Source of the DNA: CAWCUZ01 sp963798795
Lineage (GTDB): Bacteria > Acidobacteriota > Vicinamibacteria > Vicinamibacterales > SCN-69-37
DNA length: 64,000 nt
NCBI GenBank assembly: GCA_963798795.1
Contig: CAWCUZ010000006.1
Span: 186,001 to 250,000, forward strand
Direction: 5' to 3'
In this document: in pieces, positions 8,901 through 17,483 of the stretch
Layout of the letters: every line of letters begins with the position of its first letter
Position numbering within the stretch: the first letter of the stretch is position 1
The notes under the pieces: model-generated
The model's database searches: none
Told to the model about the DNA's origin: nothing
What the model saw: the letters and a program-made list of their open reading frames with translations, nothing else
Translations under genes and position numbers: made by a program

Positions 8901-11311
8901 GAGCGGACCTGCGCGAAGCGCTGCGCTCGCTGGCGGCCTCCCCCGGATTCACCGCCGTCGTTGTCCTCACACTGGCCCTCGCGATCGGCGTGAACGCCAC
9001 GCTCTTCAGCGTGTTGTACCGCGTCCTTCTGCGGCCGCTCGACTACGCCGCGCCCGATCGCCTCGTCGTCGCTCTTCGAGAGCAACGAGCGGCTTGGGCC
9101 AGGACGAAGCGGAAGTGGCGCTGGCCACCTGGGCGGACTGGCGGGCCTGGAACGCGAGCTTCACGGACCTGGGCGCGTGGCGGTATCGCGGGTTCACGCT
9201 TTCGGGTACCAGGTGATCCCGAACGCATCGTCAGCGTCGAGGCCACGCCGTCCGCGCTGGCCGTGCTCGGCGTGCCCGCGCTCATCGGCCGGACCTTCAC
9301 GCCGGACGAGGAGGGCCGCGGACACGAGCACGTCGCCCTGCTCAGCTACGGCGCCTGGACGAGGCGATTCGGGTCCAGCCGCGACGTCATCGGCCGAACG
9401 CTGCGGCTCGACGACGAACCGTATGAAGTAGTCGGGGTCATGCCGGCGTCGTTTCAATTCCCCGCGAACGATCCGTCGGTCGAGGTCTGGACGCCGCTGA
9501 CGTTCGACCTCACGGCGCTCGCGTCGCGGCCGCATCGGATGTATCGCGCGATCGGGCGGCTGCGCGACGGCGTCTCCATCGATCGGGCGCGCGAGGACAT
9601 GCGCGGCGTGGCGGCCCGCGTCGAACGCGAGAACCCGGCGACCAACGCCGGTTGGAGCGCGAAGCTGGTGCCGGCGCGCGATCAGATTGCCGGCGCGGCG
9701 GGCCGCACGCTGTGGGTGCTCTTCGGCGCCGTCGCCCTCGTGCTCCTGATCGCCTGCGCGAACATCGCGAATCTCCTGCTCGCGCGGTCGGCCCGCACGG
9801 CCAGGGACTTCGCGGTGCGCGCGGCGTTCGGCGCCGGCCGCTGGGCGCTCGTCCGCCGATCGCTCGTCGAAACGGGCGCGCTCGCGCTGGCTGGCGGCGC
9901 CGGCGGGGTGCTCCTGGCGCTGGCCGGCATCGGGGCGCTGCGCGGCCTGATTCCCACCGACGTGCCGCGCGCCGGTGCGATCGGCCTCGACCCGGCCGTG
10001 CTCGGCTTCACTGCCGGCCTGACGCTGCTCGCCGGCAGTCTCTTCGGCCTGGTGCCCGCCATGCGCGCCATGCGACCGGGCGTCCTCGACCTGCTGCAGG
10101 ACGCCGGCCGCGGCGCGGCCACCGGCCGCTCCGCCCGGCGGTTGTCGAACGTCATGGTCATCGCGGAAGTCGCGCTCGCGCTGGTGCTCGTCATCGGTGC
10201 GGGCCTCCTGATCCGCAGCTTCGTTCGCCTCGTCTCCGTCGATCCCGGGTTCCGCACCACGCGCGTCGTGGCCACCGACGTCGTCCTCCCCGACGTGCGC
10301 TACGCACGGCCGGTGGCGAAGCGGCGGTTCTTCGGCCTGCTCGTGCAGCAGGCGGGCGAGATTCCCGGCGTCGAACGGGCCGGCGGGGTCTCGGTCCTGC
10401 CGATGAGCGCGCTCGGCAACGACTTCAGCCTCGACTTCACGATCACCGGCCTCGACACCCGGTCGCCCACCGAGCGGCCGCGTGCCGCGTATCGCGGGGT
10501 CCTTGCCGGGTACTTCGAGACGATGGGCATCGCGCTGCGGCAGGGACGGACGTTCAACGCGTTCGACGGACGGGACGACGGACAGAAGGTCGCGATCGTG
10601 AACGAGACGACCGCACGCCGGTACTTCGACGGCGATCCGTTGAACCGCGTCGTGCGTCTCCCGATGGCCGGCGACCTGCGCATCGTCGGCGTGGTGGGCG
10701 ACACGAAGCAGTCCGGCCTCGGCGACGCCGCGGCGCCCCAGATCTACGTGCCGTACTATCAGCTCGCGCTGTCGGAGATGCAGATCGTCGTCCTGACGGA
10801 CCTTCCGGTCGAGGACGTGACGGCGGGGATGCGCGCCGTCATCGCGCGACAGGATCCGCAGCTCCCGATCGTGCGCGTGTCGGCGATCGAGGATCTGATT
10901 TCGGAATCGGTCGCGCAACCGCGGTTCAACATGATTCTGCTCACCGGCCTCGCGCTCTCGGCGGTGCTGCTGGCGGCCGTCGGCGTGTACGGCGTCGTCA
11001 CGTATTCGGTGGCGCGCCGCACGGCCGAGATCGGCATCCGGATGGCGCTGGGGTCGGACCCGCAGCGGACGTTCCGCGCGGTCGTCTTCGGATCCACGCG
11101 CATCGTCTTGATCGGCGTCGCGGTGGGCGGCGGGGTGGCGTTCGTCGCGAGCCGGTGGCTGGAGGCGCTGCTCTACGGAGTGCCCGGCTTCGACCTGCTG
11201 ACGTATGCCGTGGGCGGGGCCGTACTATCGGCCGTCGGGCTCGTCGCGGCCACGCTGCCGGCGATGCGCGCGGCACGGATCGATCCCGTTCTCGCCCTGC
11301 GGCAGGAGTAG
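8897..11311 (+). CDS. ADOP-type permease with a locally scrambled frame
   Basis: A MacB/FtsX-like permease of about 803 residues, without the cytosolic prefix of its relatives. It starts directly with the first transmembrane helix (FTAVVVLTLALAIGVNATLF) and ends in AARIDPVLALRQE. Both FtsX blocks are present (LIACANIANLLLARSARTAR; IGIRMALGSDPQRT). Three single-base insertions, near 9071, 9096-9098 and 9211, cancel to restore frame, so about 47 residues after RLVV read as nonsense. Joining frames across them recovers ESNERLGQDEAEV... and then SGTGDPERI, the expected ADOP sequence. The uncorrected frame stays open, so automatic callers would report it as intact. The TTG start overlaps the stop of the small upstream gene. 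Confidence 0.85.
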   Translation: MRADLREALRSLAASPGFTAVVVLTLALAIGVNATLFSVLYRVLLRPLDYAAPDRLVVALREQRAAWARTKRKWRWPPGRTGGPGTRASRTWARGGIAGSRFRVPGDPERIVSVEATPSALAVLGVPALIGRTFTPDEEGRGHEHVALLSYGAWTRRFGSSRDVIGRTLRLDDEPYEVVGVMPASFQFPANDPSVEVWTPLTFDLTALASRPHRMYRAIGRLRDGVSIDRAREDMRGVAARVERENPATNAGWSAKLVPARDQIAGAAGRTLWVLFGAVALVLLIACANIANLLLARSARTARDFAVRAAFGAGRWALVRRSLVETGALALAGGAGGVLLALAGIGALRGLIPTDVPRAGAIGLDPAVLGFTAGLTLLAGSLFGLVPAMRAMRPGVLDLLQDAGRGAATGRSARRLSNVMVIAEVALALVLVIGAGLLIRSFVRLVSVDPGFRTTRVVATDVVLPDVRYARPVAKRRFFGLLVQQAGEIPGVERAGGVSVLPMSALGNDFSLDFTITGLDTRSPTERPRAAYRGVLAGYFETMGIALRQGRTFNAFDGRDDGQKVAIVNETTARRYFDGDPLNRVVRLPMAGDLRIVGVVGDTKQSGLGDAAAPQIYVPYYQLALSEMQIVVLTDLPVEDVTAGMRAVIARQDPQLPIVRVSAIEDLISESVAQPRFNMILLTGLALSAVLLAAVGVYGVVTYSVARRTAEIGIRMALGSDPQRTFRAVVFGSTRIVLIGVAVGGGVAFVASRWLEALLYGVPGFDLLTYAVGGAVLSAVGLVAATLPAMRAARIDPVLALRQE

Positions 11312-11422
11312 CGGCGGTCACTTTGGCCGGCGCCACGCATCGCATCGAGGCGTTCCTGCCGGGATATCAGCGAAGGACTCAATCCGGACTGATAGAATCG
11401 GCCGCGCGTCCAGGAGATCCGG

Positions 11423-12592
11423 ATGACCTATCGATGGATGACCTGGAGGGCGGCGGCGTTCTGCGCGGCAGCCGTCCTCCAGGCGAGTGTGACGGGCGTC
11501 GTCGCATTGCAGGCCAGGCAGGCGCCGGCCGCGCCGGCCCAGACGAGCGCGATGGCGGCGCTGCCCGCCAACCACACGGGCGAAGACATCTTTCGCGCCA
11601 CGTGCGCGGCCTGTCACGGCCTCGATGGACGCGGCCGCCCGCGCAGCAGCGTCGGGTTCGACACGCCGCTGCCGGATTTCACCGACTGCTCGTTCGCGAC
11701 CGCCGAATCGGACCCCGACTGGCATGCCGTCGTGAGCCGCGGCGGCCCGATCCGCGGCCTCGATCATCACATGCCGTCATTCGGCGACGCGTTGTCGGCC
11801 GACGACATCGCGCTGGTGATCGGCTACGTGCGCTCCTTTTGCGCGGATCGGGCGACGTGGCCGCAGGGCGACCTGAACTTCCCGCGCGCCTTCTTCACGG
11901 AGAAGGCCTTTCCGGAAAACGAGACGGTGTGGACATCGGTCATCGGCACCGGCGACGAGCGGCGCGTGAGCAACTCGCTCGTCTACGAGCGGCGGCTGGG
12001 CGCGCGCAACCAGTATGAGATCGTCGCGCCCCTGGAATTCGTCAAGAACGGCGCCGGCGGCTGGACCAAGGGCGTTGGGGATGCCGCGCTGGCGTTCAAG
12101 CGGACGTTCTACGCGAGCATGGACACCGGCGGCATCGTGTCGGCCGGCGGGGAGCTGACGTTCCCGTCCGGCAATGCCGGTGCCGGACTCGGCAACGGGT
12201 TCTACATCTACGAAGGGTTCGCGATGTACGACCAGATGCTCCCGAAGAGCAGCTACCTTCAGCTCCACGGAGGGTTCGAAGCGCCTTCCGATCCGGACGA
12301 GCCGAACGAAGTGTACCTGCGGTCGTCGATCGGGACGACCTTCGCGAGCGACCACGGCCAGGGCCGATACTGGTCGCCGCAGGTCGAGCTGCTGTTTGCG
12401 CGGCCGCTCGGCGAGGCGTCCGAAGTGGACCTGGTGCCGCAGCTCCAGGTGACGCTGTCAAAGCTGCATCACGTGATCGTCTCGGGCGGTCTCGACATTC
12501 CGCTGACGGAGCGCGACGCCCGGTCTCCGCAGGTGCTCGTGTACTTCCTGTGGGACTGGTTCGACGGCAGCCTGTTCGCCTTCTGGAAGTAG
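11423..12592 (+). CDS. Cytochrome c domain fused to an outer-membrane beta-barrel-like domain
   Basis: A 389-residue secreted protein. After a signal peptide (about 1-30) comes a class I cytochrome c domain with the haem motif CAACH (61-65) and a likely axial Met in HHMPSFGDALSADD. From about residue 150 the sequence changes to alternating hydrophobic/polar strands rich in Gly and aromatics, like the transporter-type beta-barrels of outer-membrane proteins, and it ends in an aromatic residue before the final Lys (FAFWK). AGGAGA about 6 bases before the ATG supports the start. The gene lies 11 bp upstream of a pentahaem cytochrome. The inferred role is electron transfer at or across the outer membrane. 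The barrel assignment rests on pattern only. Confidence 0.75.
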   Translation: MTYRWMTWRAAAFCAAAVLQASVTGVVALQARQAPAAPAQTSAMAALPANHTGEDIFRATCAACHGLDGRGRPRSSVGFDTPLPDFTDCSFATAESDPDWHAVVSRGGPIRGLDHHMPSFGDALSADDIALVIGYVRSFCADRATWPQGDLNFPRAFFTEKAFPENETVWTSVIGTGDERRVSNSLVYERRLGARNQYEIVAPLEFVKNGAGGWTKGVGDAALAFKRTFYASMDTGGIVSAGGELTFPSGNAGAGLGNGFYIYEGFAMYDQMLPKSSYLQLHGGFEAPSDPDEPNEVYLRSSIGTTFASDHGQGRYWSPQVELLFARPLGEASEVDLVPQLQVTLSKLHHVIVSGGLDIPLTERDARSPQVLVYFLWDWFDGSLFAFWK

Positions 12593-12603
12593 GAGCGTTC
12601 GTC

Positions 12604-14346
12604 ATGCGCCGTTTTCTGATGCGTCCGATCGTCGTGATGGCGGTCGCCGCCTGGCCGGCGGCGATCCTGCTGGCCACGGGCCTGGACCAGGCCGGCCAGC
12701 GGACCGCGCAGCCGCTCGCGTCGACCACGACGTATCGTCACCGCGACGGCGGACTGTTCACGCACTCCGACAACTGCGTCGCCTGCCACAACAACCTGAT
12801 GACGGCCGACGGCGAGGACATCTCGATCGGCACGACCTGGCGGTCGACGATGATGGCGAATGCCGGCCGGGATCCGTACTGGCAGGCCGGCGTGCGGCGC
12901 GAGACGATCGATCATCCGGCGCACGGCGCCGCCATTCAGGATGAGTGCGCCGCCTGCCACATGCCGATGGCGCAGCGCACGGCGCACGCCAACGGCGAGC
13001 TGGGGAGTCTCTTCGCGCACCTGCCGCTGAACCGGCGCAATGCCACCGACGTCGACCGGCTCGCGGCGGATGGCGTGTCGTGCACCGTCTGCCATCAGGT
13101 CTCGAACGAAACGCTGGGCACGCGGGCAAGCTTCAACGGCCAGTTCGTGATGCGGCCGGCGCGCCCGGACGGCGTGCGCGAGATCTTCGGGCCGTTCGCG
13201 ATCGACCCCGGCCGCCGGACGATCATGCGGTCGGTGACGGGATTCGAGCAGGTCGAGGCGCCGCACGTCCTGCAATCGAGCCTGTGCGCGTCGTGCCACA
13301 CGCTCATCACGCAGGCGTACGGGCCCGACGGCCAGGTGATCGGCTCGCTGCCCGAGCAGATGAACTTCCAGGAGTGGGAGCACAGCGCGTATCGGGACGA
13401 ACAGCGCACCTGCCAGTCGTGCCACATGCCCCGCGTCGACGGGCCGGTGCGCATCTCGTCGGTGCTCGGCGACCCGCGCGACGGGCTGTCGCGCCATCTG
13501 TTCGTTGGCGGCAACAGCTTCATGGTGCGGATGCTCAGCCGTTACGGTCCCGAGCTCGGCGTCGAGGCGCTGGCCTCGGAATTCGAGACGACCGCCCGCG
13601 CCACGGAACGCCAGCTCCAGATGGAGACGGCCCGCGTCGTGGTGTCCGCCCCGCAGGTCTCGGGCGCGGTGCTCGGGTTCGACGTCGGCGTCCGGGCGCT
13701 GACCGGTCACAAGTTCCCGACCGGCTATCCGGCGCGCCGGACCTGGCTGCACGTCACGGTCCGCGACGACCGCGGCGGCGTCGTGTTCGAGTCGGGCGCC
13801 GTGGATGCCACAGGCCGCATCGCTGGCAACGACAACGACGCGGATCCGCTGAAGTACGAACCGCATTACATGCGGATCACGAGCCCCGACCAGGTGCAGA
13901 TCTACGAGAGCATCCTGGGCGATCCGCAGAATCGGCCCACCACCGGGCTGCTGACGGCGACGCATTACATCAAGGACAACCGGCTGCTGCCGCTCGGCTT
14001 CGACAAGGCCACCGCGGATCCGGAGATCGGCGTGTATGGCGCCGCCAGCGGTGACGGGGATTTCGCGGGTGGCGGCGACACGGTGCGGTACGACATCGCC
14101 CTGCCCGCCGGCGCGAACGGACCGTTCGCCGTGGAGGTGGCGCTCTGCTATCAGCCGATCGGCTACCGCTGGGCGCACAACCTCGACGGCTACGACGCAC
14201 CGGAACCGAAGCGCTTCGCCGGCTACTACACCGCGATGGCGGGGTCGGTGACGACGGTCGTCGCTCAGGCTGAAACGAGCCACAAAGGTCCCAGGGTCCC
14301 TGGGACCTTCTATCTATCTATCCAAATGCCGCCGCCCGCTCGATGA
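12604..14346 (+). CDS. Pentahaem c-type cytochrome
   Basis: A 580-residue exported protein with an N-terminal hydrophobic signal segment (about 8-25) and five CxxCH haem-binding motifs at residues 58-62, 115-119, 160-164, 228-232 and 270-274, in the N-terminal half. The C-terminal half (about 310-560) is a beta-rich domain without haem motifs. The spacing and the CHMP that follows several motifs recall the cytochrome c554/NrfA-like multihaem fold. It follows the cytochrome/beta-barrel gene by 11 bp, so the two probably form one electron-transfer unit. The last about 20 residues are encoded by a perfect palindrome and the convergent overlap with the next gene, so the real C-terminus may be recently extended. 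Confidence 0.88.
   Translation: MRRFLMRPIVVMAVAAWPAAILLATGLDQAGQRTAQPLASTTTYRHRDGGLFTHSDNCVACHNNLMTADGEDISIGTTWRSTMMANAGRDPYWQAGVRRETIDHPAHGAAIQDECAACHMPMAQRTAHANGELGSLFAHLPLNRRNATDVDRLAADGVSCTVCHQVSNETLGTRASFNGQFVMRPARPDGVREIFGPFAIDPGRRTIMRSVTGFEQVEAPHVLQSSLCASCHTLITQAYGPDGQVIGSLPEQMNFQEWEHSAYRDEQRTCQSCHMPRVDGPVRISSVLGDPRDGLSRHLFVGGNSFMVRMLSRYGPELGVEALASEFETTARATERQLQMETARVVVSAPQVSGAVLGFDVGVRALTGHKFPTGYPARRTWLHVTVRDDRGGVVFESGAVDATGRIAGNDNDADPLKYEPHYMRITSPDQVQIYESILGDPQNRPTTGLLTATHYIKDNRLLPLGFDKATADPEIGVYGAASGDGDFAGGGDTVRYDIALPAGANGPFAVEVALCYQPIGYRWAHNLDGYDAPEPKRFAGYYTAMAGSVTTVVAQAETSHKGPRVPGTFYLSIQMPPPAR
14285..14309. terminator. Perfect 12-bp hairpin between convergent genes
   Basis: AAGGTCCCAGGG (14285-14296) and CCCTGGGACCTT (14298-14309) form a perfect 12-bp stem with a one-base centre. 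It lies inside the 3' end of the pentahaem cytochrome gene and 9 bp from the stop of the convergent ferredoxin-protein gene. A bidirectional terminator is likely, though the downstream tract (TCTATCTATC) is not a clean T-run. Confidence 0.55.
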
Positions 14347-16513
14347 GTTCGTCGAGGCCCGGTTCGTTGGGGTTGCGCGGTTTGCCGGGATGGATGATCG
14401 ACATCTGGCAGCTCTCGGCCGCTCCAACCAGGTCCGCGTACGTCCCCGCGTCGGGATTCCTGATGAACGCCTGGCGGTCCGCGTTGTAGGCGAACATGTT
14501 CGGGTTGATGCGCGTGCACTCGTTGCACGTGGTGCAGCGCGGCGTCTCGATGTACGGGTCGTCGGAGGATACGGCGCGCTGGCCTTCCGAAGGTTCTGAG
14601 AGTTCTGAACGTTCTGGACGTTCTGGACGTTCTGGACGTTCTGGACGTTCTGGACGTTCTGGACGTTCTGGACGTTCTGGACGTTCTGAGCGTTCCGGCG
14701 ATTCTGAAGAAGGCGGACCCGCGCCAGCGCGTTCCTCGGACCCGAGGGACCCGAGGGACCCGAGGGACCTGAGGGACCTGTAGTGCTCCCTGGCGCGCCG
14801 GACGTCTCGGAGCAGCTTTTCGTCCACGATCACCTTCTGCAGGCGGTTCTGGTCGTCCACCATCCACGTGAACGGCACGCCCGCAGCGCCGTTCTCGAGC
14901 CGCTCGCTCACCGGGACGAGGCCGTCCGACCACTGCTCGCGCGGCACGAGCGCGAAGTGGCGCGCCGCTCGCCGATCGCACGCCAGGAAGTCCACCAGCG
15001 TGAACGGGACCGTCTGGTCCACGAGCTGGTGCTCGTCGTTCTCGAAGACGAGGCGTCCGAACGCCCAGTCGCGGTCCGGCTCCGGGTTGAGGCTGAAATC
15101 GAAGCGGCCCGCGCGATCCGGCGCCGCCGACGGGTCGTAGCTGAACGCCGGGAACGCGCGCGATCCGAGCGCCGCGGCGGCATACAGATAGGCTGGCAGG
15201 CGGTCAGCCTCTGGCGTGGCGCCGGTGAACACAGTCAGGAGGGTCGCGCCACTCCAGGAGACCGCCTGCCACAGGCGATCGTGCAGTTTGTACAGGTGAG
15301 AGGCCGGCGCCTGCAGCACGAACACATCGTCGAGGCCCAGCGCCGTGTCGACGAGCTGCCGGGTGCGGGCGGCGATGGTGGCGTGGCCTTCGGCGAGCGC
15401 CGCTTCGCCGAGCAGGTCGTCGGTCTGGGCGAGGATCGTGAGCGGCAGACCCGCGGCGAGCAGCTCCATCAGCGTGGACTGATCCTCGGGATCGAGCAGG
15501 CCGACGTTCACGCCGACCAGGTAGCCGGGGAACGCGGCGAGGTCGGCGGGCTCGAGGTCTTCGGCCCGGAAGCCGTCGAAGAACGCGTCGTGGCGCGCTT
15601 CGTGATACTCGCCCGCCGCTTCCAGCTCGGCCATGGCGATCGCGCGCGCCACGTCCGTGAGCATCGGCAGCCGTTCGCGGAATGCCGCGAGCGCCTTGAT
15701 GGGACTCTCGTAGAGGAACTCGTAGGGACCGCCTGAATCGGCACTCGTTCCGGCCGCGAAAAACGGCTGCGACTCCAGCGTCCAGATCAACTCGCGGATC
15801 CGCTTCCGGCGCGAGAGCGACAGCGACGATGGCGGCGTGACGGAGGCCAGCACGCTCGACATCGCGTTGAAATCGATCGACGCGTCGAAGAACGAACCGA
15901 CCGACGCGCGCAGCGCGTCCGGCGTCCGGCCCTCCTCCGAGCCGGCCTGGTCTGCCCTCAGGACGTCCTTGAGACGCCGAATCAGCCCCTGGACCTGGTG
16001 CCGGAACCGTTCCGCTTTCTGGCGCTCGAGTCGCTTCCAGATGTGGATCACGAGCCGCGCGGGCAGCGCCGCGTCGCAGTCCGCGAGTTCGCCGTCCAGG
16101 TCGAGGGCGTGGCGCGCACGCTCGAGTGCCGCCGCGTCCGCGGGCTTCCGATCCGCGCCCATCGCTTCGGCGGCCTCCTGCCACACGGCCGACAGTCGTC
16201 CGGTCCGGCCCATGGCCGAAAGCGCGCGGATTTCGCGCTCGAGCTTCAGCAGGTTGTGCGCCAGCCGCGAGCCGTCCTCTCCGCCGCCGATCTTCCGCAG
16301 CACGTCGTCAATGATCAGCGACAGCGGCCGCGCGACACCGGCGGTCTCCTCGTCGACGAGAACGAGCGGAAAGTCGTAGCGCAGCTCCGTGAGCTCGCGC
16401 GTCTGCGCCATCAGCGCCGGCCGCAGCCCGGCGCGGGCGATGCTGCCGAGATCCGGGTCGAACCGGCGCCCCGTCAGGTGAAAGGCGATGTGTGTCTGCA
16501 GTTCAGCGGCCAT
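14318..16513 (-). CDS. Large protein with C-terminal 4Fe-4S ferredoxin-like domain
   Basis: A 731-residue soluble protein, last gene of the Nfn-Kor operon. The N-terminal roughly 580 residues are of unknown fold. The C-terminus has one cluster motif, CTTCNEC, with a distant fourth Cys in AESCQM about 45 residues later, as in single-cluster ferredoxin domains. Between them lies a low-complexity linker of SLG and ERP repeats, encoded by two 9-bp minisatellites. The start overlaps korB by 11 bp and the stop overlaps the convergent cytochrome gene by 29 bp. From context it probably takes electrons from or gives electrons to KorAB. I know no enzyme of this architecture. Confidence 0.75.
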   Translation of the reverse strand: MAAELQTHIAFHLTGRRFDPDLGSIARAGLRPALMAQTRELTELRYDFPLVLVDEETAGVARPLSLIIDDVLRKIGGGEDGSRLAHNLLKLEREIRALSAMGRTGRLSAVWQEAAEAMGADRKPADAAALERARHALDLDGELADCDAALPARLVIHIWKRLERQKAERFRHQVQGLIRRLKDVLRADQAGSEEGRTPDALRASVGSFFDASIDFNAMSSVLASVTPPSSLSLSRRKRIRELIWTLESQPFFAAGTSADSGGPYEFLYESPIKALAAFRERLPMLTDVARAIAMAELEAAGEYHEARHDAFFDGFRAEDLEPADLAAFPGYLVGVNVGLLDPEDQSTLMELLAAGLPLTILAQTDDLLGEAALAEGHATIAARTRQLVDTALGLDDVFVLQAPASHLYKLHDRLWQAVSWSGATLLTVFTGATPEADRLPAYLYAAAALGSRAFPAFSYDPSAAPDRAGRFDFSLNPEPDRDWAFGRLVFENDEHQLVDQTVPFTLVDFLACDRRAARHFALVPREQWSDGLVPVSERLENGAAGVPFTWMVDDQNRLQKVIVDEKLLRDVRRAREHYRSLRSLGSLGSLGSEERAGAGPPSSESPERSERPERPERPERPERPERPERPERPERSELSEPSEGQRAVSSDDPYIETPRCTTCNECTRINPNMFAYNADRQAFIRNPDAGTYADLVGAAESCQMSIIHPGKPRNPNEPGLDELIERAAAFG
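14616..14687. repeat. Eight perfect tandem copies of a 9-bp unit (GGACGTTCT)
   Basis: Positions 14616-14687 are eight exact copies of GGACGTTCT, with degenerate copies on both sides (for example GAACGTTCT at 14607-14615). On the coding (minus) strand each unit encodes Pro-Glu-Arg, making a charged linker before the ferredoxin domain. Perfect copies point to recent expansion and likely copy-number variation. Confidence 0.95.
14738..14773. repeat. Four tandem copies of GGACCCGAG/GGACCTGAG
   Basis: Three copies of GGACCCGAG and one of GGACCTGAG at 14738-14773, followed by a partial copy, encode the SLGSLG part of the same linker. The reverse complement, a (GGTCCCTCG)n tract, closely resembles the tract at 53808-53840 in the MFS gene, so the unit is dispersed and not unique to this gene. 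Confidence 0.9.
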
Positions 16514-17483
16514 TGGCGTGCCTCTCCTGCGGCCACACGGTGAATTTGTCGAACTCCGCGTCGAGTCCCGCGCGCACCAGGTCGGCGGTCCGCGGCTGCC
16601 CGCTCGCGCGCAGGTCCTCGTAACACGGCACGTCCGGATTGCGATACAGGATGCCCACCGGAATCGGGTCGATGGACGAGGCGATCTCGCGCGCGCGGTT
16701 CAGGTCGGCCGGGTCGTGCCGCTGCTGGTTCCGATAGACCGCCGAGAGCGACGGCGTCACGCCGAGGCCGTCCTCGTGGTGGAGCAGCATCACGCGCTGC
16801 GGATCGTGCAGCCACGGGTCGAGGTGCTTCGGCAGCCACTCCGGGCACCGCTGGACGACACGCACGAACGAGAAGCCGCGGTGATGGAACGCGGCCTTGA
16901 CGATCGAGTACAGGACGTCCGGGATCCAGTCGACGGTCTGCGCGACGAACGACACGTTCTGGACGCCCAGCGTGACGGTGAGCGGCTGCAGCGCTTCGAG
17001 GTACGCACCGCGGGGCGTGGTGTTCGTGCGCAGACCCTTCGGCGACGTCGGCGAGGCCTGCATCTTGGTCAACCCGTACACCTGGTTGTCGTGCAGGAAC
17101 ACCGTCATGTTCATGTTGTAGCGGATGGCGTGGATCCAGTGCGCCGCGCCGATGCTGCAGCAGTCGCCGTCGCCCGTGTTGACGAAGATGTGCAGGTCGG
17201 GCCGCGCCATCCGGACGCCCTCGGCGAGCGGGAGCGCGCGGCCGTGAATCCCGTGAAAGCCGTACGTCCGCATGTAGTGCGGGAAGCGGCTCGAGCAGCC
17301 GATGCCGGAGATGAACGCCGTCTTTTCCGGCCGCAACTGTTCGTCGCGGCAGAGCCTCTGCACGGCGGCGAGAATGGCATTGTCGCCGCAGCCGCTGCAC
17401 CAGCGCGGCACGCCGCCCTGGTAGTCCTCGAGCGCGTGGCGCTCCTCGTACATGTGGAGCAGGCAGTCGGTGGCGACGCTCAT
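16503..17483 (-). CDS. korB: 2-oxoacid:ferredoxin oxidoreductase, beta subunit
   Basis: A 326-residue thiamine-diphosphate-binding subunit. CSGCGDNAIL near residue 30 and the ThDP/Mg motif GDGDCCSIGAAHW (about 104-116), followed by NMNMTVFLHDNQVYGLTKMQ, are characteristic of the beta subunit of 2-oxoglutarate/2-oxoacid:ferredoxin oxidoreductases. With KorA it would oxidatively decarboxylate a 2-oxoacid to acyl-CoA while reducing ferredoxin, or run in reverse. The ATG overlaps the korA stop as ATGA. No ferredoxin-type cysteine cluster is in this subunit, consistent with the separate ferredoxin protein downstream. 2-oxoglutarate is the likeliest substrate but is not proven. Confidence 0.92.
   Translation of the reverse strand: MSVATDCLLHMYEERHALEDYQGGVPRWCSGCGDNAILAAVQRLCRDEQLRPEKTAFISGIGCSSRFPHYMRTYGFHGIHGRALPLAEGVRMARPDLHIFVNTGDGDCCSIGAAHWIHAIRYNMNMTVFLHDNQVYGLTKMQASPTSPKGLRTNTTPRGAYLEALQPLTVTLGVQNVSFVAQTVDWIPDVLYSIVKAAFHHRGFSFVRVVQRCPEWLPKHLDPWLHDPQRVMLLHHEDGLGVTPSLSAVYRNQQRHDPADLNRAREIASSIDPIPVGILYRNPDVPCYEDLRASGQPRTADLVRAGLDAEFDKFTVWPQERHANGR

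Noticed and set aside
8897..11311. Programmed ribosomal frameshifting in the ADOP
   Set aside because: Three separate +1 sites without a slippery heptamer or downstream pseudoknot, and similar breaks in unrelated genes, fit sequence error better.
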